Part shown: piece after piece, positions 1-4,906 of the stretch
Numbering within the stretch: the first letter of the stretch is position 1
Layout of the letters: every line of letters starts with the position of its first letter
Assembly: GCA_013041835.1 (NCBI GenBank)
Contig: JABDRH010000586.1
Span: 1 to 6,376 of the forward strand
Direction: 5' to 3'
Source: Desulfatitalea sp.
GTDB lineage: Bacteria; Desulfobacterota; Desulfobacteria; Desulfobacterales; Desulfosarcinaceae
Length of the DNA stretch: 6,376 nt
Program-made: the position numbers and the translations under genes
Notes under the pieces: generated by a model
Database searches by the model: none
The model's input: only the letters and a program-made list of their open reading frames with translations
What the model was told of the DNA's origin: nothing

Positions 1-202
1 GGCCAAGGCCCTCACGGGGCCCATCGCGCGTGGAGACGTGACCACCGTGGCACACCACCTGGCGGCGCTGACCGATGACGATGCGGCGGAACTGCGGGCC
101 TTCTATATTGATATGGGGCTGAAAACACTGGATCTGGCCGAGCAAGACATGTTACAGGACCCCGATAAGGTGGATGCGATTCGCAAGGTGTTGCGCCCTT
201 AG
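1..202 (+). CDS. Rossmann-like/DUF2520 protein, C-terminal end (partial)
   Basis: Only the last 66 codons are present; the reading frame begins at base 2 and ends with TAG at 200-202. The visible protein opens AKALTGPIARGDV, followed by an HL segment. This LTGP-x-x-RGD-x-x-T pattern is typical of the C-terminal DUF2520 domain, which in full-length members follows an NAD(P)-binding Rossmann domain that would lie off the window. The rest is acidic and helical, as expected for the dimer/substrate domain of the 6-phosphogluconate/ketopantoate reductase superfamily. The stop lies 76 bp before panB with no terminator between them, so co-transcription with panBCD is likely. Family membership is well supported. 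The role is inferred: its position fits the ketopantoate-to-pantoate reduction step, which no other gene in the window covers. Confidence 0.8.
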   Translation, partial: AKALTGPIARGDVTTVAHHLAALTDDDAAELRAFYIDMGLKTLDLAEQDMLQDPDKVDAIRKVLRP

Positions 203-278
203 GGCTCGCGCCGAAATGCCGTTTGGCACGCGACGCATGCCTTCATCAATGCCACTGCGCCAACCAAAGGAGCACGTC

Positions 279-1112
279 ATGGCAAAGGATAAAATCACGG
301 TACAATCGTTCAAGGCCGCCAAGACCGAGAAAAAAGCCATCAGCATGTTAACCGCCTACGACTATACCACGGCCACGCTTTTGGACGAGGCTGGTGTGGA
401 TTCGATTCTGGTGGGCGACTCATTGGGCATGGTGATGCTCGGCTACGACAGCACCCTGCGCGTCACCATGGACGAGATGATTCACCATACCAAGGCGGCG
501 GCCCGGGGGACGCAGCGTGCGCTGCTTATCGGCGATATGCCTTTTCTCTCCTATCATGTGAGCGTGTCCGAAGCCGTGCGCAATGCCGGCCGTTTCGTTC
601 AGGAAGGTGGCGCCGAAGCGGTCAAGCTGGAGGGGGGGCCGGATATAATTGACAAGGTACATGCCATTGTCAAGGCTCAGATTCCGGTGCTTGGCCATCT
701 GGGACTGACACCCCAGTCGCTGAACATGTTCGGCGGCTTCAAAGTTCAGGGCAAGGATATCGAGGCCGCCCGCCGGCTGGTCGATGACGCCCTCTTGCTC
801 CAAGATGCCGGTGCTTTCGGCCTTGTGCTCGAATGCGTACCCGATACCCTCGCCCGCCTGATCTCACAGAAACTTGATATTCCCACCATCGGCATCGGCG
901 CCGGTCCGCACTGCGACGGCCAGGTGCTCGTGATCCAGGACATGCTCGGCATGTATCGTAAATTACGTCCTAAATTTGTTAAAACGTACGCCGAACTCGG
1001 GGATGCAACAGTGGAAGCCGTAAAAAACTATATCCACGAAGTGCGTGAAGGCGAGTTTCCCCGCAATGAGCACTGTTTTCAAATGGACGGCAGCCTGTTG
1101 GCAAAGCTGTGA
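279..1112 (+). CDS. panB: 3-methyl-2-oxobutanoate hydroxymethyltransferase (ketopantoate hydroxymethyltransferase)
   Basis: Transfers a one-carbon unit from 5,10-methylenetetrahydrofolate to alpha-ketoisovalerate to form ketopantoate, the first committed step of pantothenate synthesis, in the cytosol. The 277-residue product has normal PanB length and a TIM-barrel pattern. Visible motifs are LTAYDY (24-29), VGDSLGMV (45-52, metal ligand D47), GDMPFLSY (85-92, metal ligand D86), VKLEGG (115-120, K116 and E118), GHLGLTPQ (139-146, H140) and the catalytic E185 in LVLECVP. These agree with the E. coli enzyme with an offset of two to four residues. The frame is open upstream to 174, but the ATG at 279 is chosen because AAGGAG at 267-272 lies 6 nt before it and MAKDKITVQ fits the family N-terminus; the longer form would overlap the preceding gene. 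First of the panB-panC-panD run. Confidence 0.97.
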   Translation: MAKDKITVQSFKAAKTEKKAISMLTAYDYTTATLLDEAGVDSILVGDSLGMVMLGYDSTLRVTMDEMIHHTKAAARGTQRALLIGDMPFLSYHVSVSEAVRNAGRFVQEGGAEAVKLEGGPDIIDKVHAIVKAQIPVLGHLGLTPQSLNMFGGFKVQGKDIEAARRLVDDALLLQDAGAFGLVLECVPDTLARLISQKLDIPTIGIGAGPHCDGQVLVIQDMLGMYRKLRPKFVKTYAELGDATVEAVKNYIHEVREGEFPRNEHCFQMDGSLLAKL

Positions 1113-1132
1113 TGGCCGATCTGCCAGGGATG

Positions 1133-1153
1133 ACGGCAAGGGCGCTTTGCCGT
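1133..1153 (+). repeat. Inverted repeat/RNA hairpin between panB and panC
   Basis: ACGGCAA (1133-1139) and TTGCCGT (1147-1153) are a perfect 7-bp inverted repeat around a 7-nt loop (GGGCGCT). It sits in the 61-nt gap between panB and panC, ending a few bases before the panC ribosome binding site. No T-tract follows, so it is not a standard intrinsic terminator. It could stabilise or separate the two cistrons in the message. The structure is directly visible; any function is inferred. Confidence 0.5.
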
Positions 1154-1173
1154 GACAGAGGGTGGCATTTACC

Positions 1174-2022
1174 ATGCGAGTGGTTCATACCAAGCAGCAG
1201 TTGCGCAAGGCGTTGAAAGAACTTCGGTCCGCAGGCGGCAGCGTGGGGCTGGTGCCCACCATGGGATACCTGCACGAGGGCCATATTTCTTTGATTCGCA
1301 GGGCACGGCAGGAAAATGACGTGGTCGTGGTCAGCGTGTTTGTCAACCCCGCGCAATTCGGACCCAATGAGGATCTGAACGCCTATCCCCGGGACACCCA
1401 AGGGGACCTGAAGCTAATGCAGGGGGAAAAGACCGACCTGGCTTTCTTACCAAGGGCGGAGGAGCTCTATCCGGATGGTTATGCCACCTACGTCGAACTT
1501 AATGGGCGCATGACCCAAGTCCTATGCGGTGTTTCGCGGCCCGGCCATTTTCGCGGCGTGGCCACCGTGGTAACGAAACTTTTCAATATCGTGTCGCCGG
1601 ACCGGGCCTATTTCGGCCAGAAAGATGCCCAGCAAGTGTCTGTGATCAAAAAAATGGTGCGGGATTTGGACTTTAATATCACCATTGTGGCGTGCCCCAC
1701 GGTGCGTGAGGCCGACGGGCTGGCCATGAGCTCTCGCAACAGCTACCTGACCGCGGCCCAACGGGCTCAGGCGCCGGTGATTGCCCGCGCGCTGTTTGAA
1801 GCCCGCGACCGGATCACCGCAGGGGAGCGCTGCAGCGCCTCGTTGGTCGACCTGATCAAGGAACGCATCACAACCATTGACAACGCCACCCTAGATTATG
1901 TATCCATTATCGACGCAGATGACATGAGTGACATCGAAACCATTATCGGCCCGACGTTGATCGCCGTTGCGGTGAAGCTGGGCCGTACGCGGTTGATCGA
2001 TAATATTCGAATTGAGGTTTGA
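1174..2022 (+). CDS. panC: Pantoate--beta-alanine ligase (pantothenate synthetase)
   Basis: Joins D-pantoate and beta-alanine with ATP, through a pantoyl-adenylate intermediate, to give pantothenate in the cytosol. The 282-residue product has the family's usual length and the nucleotidyltransferase hallmarks in order: [10 protein letters not shown] (28-37, the HxGH adenylate site), FVNPAQF (56-62), the family LNAYPRD segment, FGQKDAQQ (147-154) and MSSRN (185-189, equivalent of the KMSKS loop). A GTG at 1162 would add four residues. The ATG at 1174 is preferred because [11 protein letters not shown] matches typical PanC N-termini and a GAGGGTGG stretch (1158-1165) lies 8 nt upstream. Its stop is 4 nt from the panD start, so the two are probably translationally coupled. 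Confidence 0.97.
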   Translation: MRVVHTKQQLRKALKELRSAGGSVGLVPTMGYLHEGHISLIRRARQENDVVVVSVFVNPAQFGPNEDLNAYPRDTQGDLKLMQGEKTDLAFLPRAEELYPDGYATYVELNGRMTQVLCGVSRPGHFRGVATVVTKLFNIVSPDRAYFGQKDAQQVSVIKKMVRDLDFNITIVACPTVREADGLAMSSRNSYLTAAQRAQAPVIARALFEARDRITAGERCSASLVDLIKERITTIDNATLDYVSIIDADDMSDIETIIGPTLIAVAVKLGRTRLIDNIRIEV

Positions 2023-2026
2023 GCGT

Positions 2027-2413
2027 ATGTTTGTCAACATGTTCAAAAGTAAACTCCATCGGGCCACGGTTACCGAGGCGGACCTGAACTACGTCGGCAG
2101 TATCACGATAGACAAGACATTGCTCGATGCGGCGGGCATTCTGCCCGGCGAAAAGGTGCAGGTGGTCAATATCAACAATGGTTGCCGTTTTGAAACCTAC
2201 ACCCTGGAGGGCGAACCGGACAGCGGCATGATCTGCATCAACGGCGCGGCGGCCCGCCTGGTCCAGCCGGGGGACAAGACCATCATCATCTCCTACTGCT
2301 GGCTGGAAGCGCAAGAGGCCAAAAAGTTCAAACCCACGGTAATCTTCGTGGACGACCAGAACAAGATCCTGCCCGAGGAGCTGTCGCCGAAACACAGTTT
2401 AACGCTCCTTTGA
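2027..2413 (+). CDS. panD: Aspartate 1-decarboxylase proenzyme
   Basis: Pyruvoyl-dependent enzyme that decarboxylates L-aspartate to beta-alanine, the second substrate of PanC. The 128-residue length is typical. With the ATG at 2027, the self-cleavage site falls at Gly24-Ser25 (YVGSITID), exactly the E. coli numbering, and K9, H11, R54, T57 and Y58 also fall at their known positions; NGAAA is at 72-76. This agreement decides the start against the TTG at 2012 and the ATG at 2039. GAGG at 2014-2017, inside the end of panC, lies 9 nt upstream. Ser25 should become the pyruvoyl group after cleavage into beta and alpha chains. Whether maturation needs a helper such as PanM/PanZ (known in enterobacteria) cannot be told here. 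Last gene of the pan run, convergent with the HD-GYP gene. Confidence 0.97.
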   Translation: MFVNMFKSKLHRATVTEADLNYVGSITIDKTLLDAAGILPGEKVQVVNINNGCRFETYTLEGEPDSGMICINGAAARLVQPGDKTIIISYCWLEAQEAKKFKPTVIFVDDQNKILPEELSPKHSLTLL

Positions 2414-2459
2414 TGCGACTTTTTTATCGGGGGGGGCTTTTTCGCCGTGATGCCTGATT

Positions 2460-3185
2460 TTATTTAAATGCGGCAAAAAGTGTGTCTGAGGCCGGCAAGA
2501 TGTGTTCTATGCCGTTTGTTTGAATATCCTTGACCATTAAAGCGACCAGATTGCCATCCAGGCATTGGCGGCCCGCCATCTCTTCAAGAATCCTAAATGC
2601 GTGGTACAAGGTTTTCCGGCGTTGATAGGGCCGGTCGGTGGTAATGGCGTCGAAGCAATCGGCAACGCTGACGATCTTGGCGCCCAGGGGGATTTCGTGG
2701 TCCTTGAGCCCGAAGGGGTAACCGCTGCCGTCGATGCGTTCGTGGTGATATAAGACAGTCTGGCAAATGACCTTGTTGCATCGCGCGTGGCGTAACATGG
2801 CAGCGCCAATGACCGGATGGCTCTGAACCTCACCCTGCAGTTCCTTGGACAACGATGCTTGCTTATTACTGAAAATGAGATCGCTGAGGGCGATCTTGCC
2901 CACATCGTGAAGCATCCCGCCAAGGGTGACATTGTCCAGGTCGGGCGAAGACACGCAGGCCTGCTGTGCCAAACGCCTGCTGTAGGCCGCAACCCGTTGG
3001 GCGTGGGCATGGGTGTAAGTGTCCCGTTGCCCCAGTGCCGCAGTCATCGTATAGAGTACCTGGGTACTGCTGGAGTGCAATCTTGACGGTGCGCCTTGCT
3101 TCTCTGCCGCTATGCCCAATACACTATCCTGCTTGAGATCCGCTGTGTTCATCTCGTTTTTTAAGAACGATACGAACAACCACAT
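2460..3185 (-). CDS. Stand-alone HD-GYP domain protein, probable cyclic di-GMP phosphodiesterase
   Basis: Reads from 3185 down to 2460 (241 residues). The HD-GYP domain fills residues ~45-230 with all hallmark motifs: H61 and R64 in HAHAQRV, GGMLHDVGK (89-97, the HD pair H93-D94 with K97), HPVIG (123-127), HHERIDGSGYP (147-157, the GYP signature) and VADCFDAI (174-181, D176 and D179). Intact metal ligands and the GYP motif indicate an active hydrolase of cyclic di-GMP, or possibly of another cyclic dinucleotide. There is no receiver, PAS, GAF or transmembrane segment; the first ~45 residues match nothing I recognise. The start is uncertain: ATG at 3185 lies within a tandem repeat, while Met12 (ATG at 3152-3150) would give 230 residues. 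Neither has a strong Shine-Dalgarno. It follows coaE by 101 bp on the same strand and may be co-transcribed or have its own promoter. Confidence 0.9.
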   Translation of the reverse strand: MWLFVSFLKNEMNTADLKQDSVLGIAAEKQGAPSRLHSSSTQVLYTMTAALGQRDTYTHAHAQRVAAYSRRLAQQACVSSPDLDNVTLGGMLHDVGKIALSDLIFSNKQASLSKELQGEVQSHPVIGAAMLRHARCNKVICQTVLYHHERIDGSGYPFGLKDHEIPLGAKIVSVADCFDAITTDRPYQRRKTLYHAFRILEEMAGRQCLDGNLVALMVKDIQTNGIEHILPASDTLFAAFK

Positions 3186-3220
3186 CGATTCAAAGCCCTG
3201 TCACTTCGATTCAAAGCCTG
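3181..3220 (-). repeat. Tandem ~20-bp direct repeat over the HD-GYP gene start
   Basis: On the minus strand, CAGGCTTTGAATCGAAGTG (3220-3202) is followed after 1 nt by CAGGGCTTTGAATCGATGTG (3200-3181). The two copies differ by one extra G and one A/T change. The 13-bp core GGCTTTGAATCGA repeats with a 21-bp period, two helical turns, so a protein binding both copies would sit on one face of the DNA. The A/T change in the second copy creates the ATG at 3185. It could be a paired operator or simply a local duplication. The repeat is directly visible; a regulatory role is inferred. Confidence 0.6.
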
Positions 3221-3221
3221 A

Positions 3222-3257
3222 CTATTGAGGCTTAGCCGATTCGTTCAGCGCTGTCAA
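3222..3257 (-). promoter_or_regulatory. Possible promoter for the HD-GYP gene
   Basis: A perfect TTGACA -35 hexamer lies on the minus strand at 3257-3252. At 17 nt spacing the -10 position reads TAAGCC, a poor match, so the promoter is only tentative and might need an activator. It lies between the coaE stop and the tandem repeat over the HD-GYP start, the place where an activator or repressor site would be expected. Confidence 0.25.
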
Positions 3258-3266
3258 ATCTTTGTT

Positions 3267-3283
3267 TTGGCCATTGCGGCCAA
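3267..3283 (-). repeat. Inverted repeat 3 nt after the coaE stop
   Basis: TTGGCC (3267-3272), ATTGC loop, GGCCAA (3278-3283) is a perfect 6-bp GC-rich inverted repeat. In the coaE message the stem-loop would form just after the TAG at 3289-3287. It is followed there by AACAAAG rather than U residues, so intrinsic termination is doubtful. A T-rich run (3290-3295) follows on the plus strand, where no gene reads toward it from nearby. It could be a weak terminator or an mRNA 3'-end stabiliser. Confidence 0.4.
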
Positions 3284-3286
3284 TCG

Positions 3287-3937
3287 CTATTTTTTAGGGG
3301 TGTCATCCCCACACGACACCGATATCTTTGATTGCCCGGCCTTCCGGGCCAATAAATGGAAAACCCTTAAGGCCTGAGCTTTGGTATCAGAGAGGTCCCC
3401 GCTGTTGTCGATGATGATGGTCGCGTGTTTGCGCTTTTCCGCCAACGGCATCTGGGAGGCCATGCGCTTGCGGGCCTCTTGCCGGGAATAGCCGTCTCGC
3501 TGCATCAAGCGGTGGCATTGGACATCCTCGGGTACATCGACCAGAATCGTTTCGGCCATGCCTTCGGTTCGGCCTGTTTCAAACAGAAGGGGAATATCCA
3601 GGATCACCACCGCCTCGGGTGCATTCTGTGCGACATGTGTCAGTTGAGTATCCATTTCAGCCTGCACGCACGGATGAATGATCTGTTCCAGGCCGCGCCT
3701 TAATGTCGCATCGGAAAAGACGATGCGGCCCAGCTTGGCCCGGTCCAGTGTACCGTCCGGGAAAAGCACGGTATCGCCAAAGAGGCGGCGTATGGATTGC
3801 CATGCCGGCTTGCCCCGTTCGGTCACTTGCCTTGAAATTTGATCGGCGTCGATGATCACCGCGCCTGCTGCATGTAAGAATCCGCTGACCGTGGATTTTC
3901 CAGATGCAATGCCACCTGTTAAGCCTGCTAGAATCAA
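3287..3937 (-). CDS. coaE: Dephospho-CoA kinase
   Basis: Phosphorylates the 3'-hydroxyl of dephospho-CoA with ATP, the final step of coenzyme A synthesis, in the cytosol. The 216-residue product is slightly longer than the usual ~200, with a polar C-terminal tail. Motifs are the P-loop GLTGGIASGKST (5-16, K14), IIDADQISRQV with D30 and D32 as in the family's DxD site, the LDIPLLFE segment of the CoA-binding domain, and a lid with MQRDGYSRQEARKRMASQM. The start is TTG at 3937-3935: an in-frame stop lies at 3964-3962, there is no ATG between, and AAAGGAGGA sits directly upstream. It runs opposite to panBCD and rdgB. It belongs to the same biosynthetic route as the pan genes, on the far side of the HD-GYP gene. 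Confidence 0.96.
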   Translation of the reverse strand: MILAGLTGGIASGKSTVSGFLHAAGAVIIDADQISRQVTERGKPAWQSIRRLFGDTVLFPDGTLDRAKLGRIVFSDATLRRGLEQIIHPCVQAEMDTQLTHVAQNAPEAVVILDIPLLFETGRTEGMAETILVDVPEDVQCHRLMQRDGYSRQEARKRMASQMPLAEKRKHATIIIDNSGDLSDTKAQALRVFHLLARKAGQSKISVSCGDDTPKK

Positions 3938-3940
3938 TGT

Positions 3941-3949
3941 TCCTCCTTT
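3941..3949 (-). promoter_or_regulatory. Strong Shine-Dalgarno of coaE, deciding a TTG start
   Basis: AAAGGAGGA on the minus strand is a near-perfect anti-16S match. It lies only 3-4 nt from the TTG at 3937, tighter than usual. It supports the non-ATG start because no ATG or GTG follows in frame before the P-loop of the protein. Confidence 0.8.
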
Positions 3950-3964
3950 AGCGCACGGAAGTCA

Positions 3965-4087
3965 TCAATTCTGGCTGATATCACTTGGTAAAGCAAGCTT
4001 TTCAGAATTGACATCTTTCAAAAGACCTGTTTGTATAATGGCGATTTCATTTTTGTAGATTGATACTCTGATTTTGTCGTAAGCCAT
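3965..4087 (-). CDS. Possible 40-residue small ORF upstream of coaE (doubtful)
   Basis: An open frame from ATG (4087-4085) to TGA (3967-3965) encodes 40 residues beginning MAYDKIRVSIYKNEIAII, a charged peptide with no signal or membrane segment. It ends 27 nt before the coaE start on the same strand, a suitable place for a leader peptide or small protein. Against it, I see no Shine-Dalgarno, its third codon positions are about one-third G or C (13 of 39 codons) where neighbouring genes are GC-rich, and it lies in an AT-rich intergenic region where a short chance ORF is likely. I do not recognise the peptide. Confidence 0.2.
   Translation of the reverse strand: MAYDKIRVSIYKNEIAIIQTGLLKDVNSEKLALPSDISQN
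4008..4039 (+). promoter_or_regulatory. Candidate promoter for rdgB
   Basis: TTGACA (4008-4013) and TATAAT (4034-4039) are both exact sigma-70 consensus hexamers, but the spacer is 20 nt instead of about 17. The -10 might work with another -35, or the promoter could need help from a DNA-bending regulator. It would give a leader of roughly 100 nt containing the TATCGATA repeats. It overlaps the doubtful small ORF on the other strand. Confidence 0.35.
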
Positions 4088-4090
4088 GAT

Positions 4091-4128
4091 AAGCTATCGA
4101 TATAAAAAATAAGTTATCGATACAAAAA
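4091..4128. repeat. Tandem repeat with TATCGATA palindromes in the divergent coaE/rdgB region
   Basis: AAGCTATCGATATAAAAA (4091-4108) and AAGTTATCGATACAAAAA (4111-4128) match at 16 of 18 positions with a 20-bp period. Each copy contains the perfect palindrome TATCGATA (4095-4102 and 4115-4122). Being palindromic, the two copies can also pair with each other in RNA. The surrounding 4021-4140 is about 29% G+C by direct count, far below the flanking genes. This looks like a paired operator for a dimeric regulator of rdgB, coaE or both; that function is inferred. Confidence 0.55.
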
Positions 4129-4145
4129 GACGAAAATGTTGAAAA

Positions 4146-4802
4146 ATGGGGAATCCTTGCCACACAATCGTATTGGCGACCCGCAATGCCGGCAAGACCA
4201 GGGAAATCGTTGATCTGCTGAATGCATTTCCGGTCTGCATCAAGAATCTGGGTGATTTTGGTCTTATCCCGGCCATCGAAGAAGATGGCGCCACTTTTGA
4301 CGAAAATGCTTACAAAAAGGCGAGTCTTACCGCCCGGTATCTCGGCATACCGGCCTTGGCCGATGATTCAGGCCTGACCGTGGAGGCCCTCGGTGGTGCG
4401 CCCGGCGTTTATTCGGCACGCTATGGCGGAACCGAGGCCACAGACCACGAACGCTGCCAAAAGCTGCTGCGGGAGTTGGGAGATCATGACGATAGGCGCG
4501 CCGCTTTCGAATGCGTCCTTTCGCTTGCGGTGCCCGGCGGGCCGGCCCTGACATACGAAGGCCGATGTGAGGGACGCATCGTTGACACGCCGGCCGGTAC
4601 CAACGGGTTCGGATATGATCCGATTTTTTACTATCCACCGCTGAACAAGACGTTTGCCCAACTGAGCATGGCGGAAAAGAGCCGGGTAAGCCATCGCGGC
4701 AAGGCCTTGCGCGAGTTCTGTGATGAATTTGAAAAGGTGATGATCTGGCTTACGCAACATATGCCGAAACAGGCGCCCGGCGGTTGCATGGGTGCTGGAT
4801 GA
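4146..4802 (+). CDS. rdgB: RdgB/HAM1-family XTP/dITP diphosphatase
   Basis: House-cleaning enzyme that hydrolyses dITP, XTP and ITP to the monophosphate plus pyrophosphate, keeping deaminated purines out of DNA and RNA; cytosolic and Mg-dependent. Motifs in order are LATRNAGKTRE (10-20, substrate loop with N14 and K17), EEDGATFDENAYKKA (45-59), ALADDSGL (70-77, catalytic D74), GVYSARYGG (87-95), NGFGYDPIF (153-161) and SHRGKA (182-187), together covering the whole family. Length is 218 residues against about 200 usually, the excess being a Gly/Cys-containing C-terminal tail. The ATG at 4146 puts the first strand at the normal place, but the preceding TTGAAAA is a weak ribosome binding site. 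It is divergent from coaE across the AT-rich region and followed by a terminator. Confidence 0.95.
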   Translation: MGNPCHTIVLATRNAGKTREIVDLLNAFPVCIKNLGDFGLIPAIEEDGATFDENAYKKASLTARYLGIPALADDSGLTVEALGGAPGVYSARYGGTEATDHERCQKLLRELGDHDDRRAAFECVLSLAVPGGPALTYEGRCEGRIVDTPAGTNGFGYDPIFYYPPLNKTFAQLSMAEKSRVSHRGKALREFCDEFEKVMIWLTQHMPKQAPGGCMGAG

Positions 4803-4844
4803 AAAGCCTGACCTGATTTGCAGACAAGGCCAACAAAGAATCTC

Positions 4845-4868
4845 GGGGGCTTTTGTCAGCCCCTTTTT
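4845..4868 (+). terminator. Rho-independent terminator after rdgB
   Basis: GGGGC (4846-4850), loop TTTTGTCA, GCCCC (4859-4863), then TTTTT (4864-4868). The 5-bp GC stem can be extended by a G-U pair at 4845/4864. It starts about 43 nt after the rdgB stop and should separate rdgB from the PEP carboxykinase gene, which therefore probably has its own promoter. Confidence 0.7.
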
Positions 4869-4885
4869 AGTAAGGTCTTAACCGA

Positions 4886-4895
4886 CTTAATTAAG
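4886..4895. repeat. Palindrome overlapping the PEPCK ribosome binding region
   Basis: CTTAATTAAG is a perfect 10-bp palindrome, preceded by another CTTAA at 4877-4881. Its right end runs into the GGGAG Shine-Dalgarno (4895-4899), which lies 7 nt before the PEPCK ATG. It could be a small operator site limiting expression; no convincing sigma-70 -35/-10 pair is visible between the rdgB terminator and this start. Confidence 0.35.
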
Positions 4896-4906
4896 GGAGT
4901 CAGTGT

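Noticed and set aside
207..232. Bulged hairpin (CGCG, TGCC-GTTT-GGCA, CGCG) between the DUF2520 gene and panB
   Set aside because: The core stem is only 4 bp, the outer pairs need a 6-nt bulge, and no T-tract follows; it is not a convincing terminator or riboswitch in a 76-nt gap.
174..278. Possible 35-residue N-terminal extension of PanB
   Set aside because: It would overlap the upstream gene, contains no family sequence, and the strong Shine-Dalgarno at 267-272 points to the ATG at 279.
2414..2459. Possible bidirectional terminator between convergent panD and HD-GYP genes (T6, G8 and T5 tracts)
   Set aside because: The homopolymer runs are striking, but I could not find a stem longer than about 3 bp in either direction next to a T-tract. 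The G8 tract may also be a sequencing-sensitive site, though it lies outside the genes.
4091..4128. TATCGATA repeats as DnaA boxes or a replication origin
   Set aside because: The sites do not match TTATNCACA, there are only two copies, and no dnaA, dnaN or parAB gene is near.
4368..4760. Minus-strand open frame opposite rdgB (130 residues)
   Set aside because: It lies fully inside rdgB, which has complete family motifs on the plus strand.
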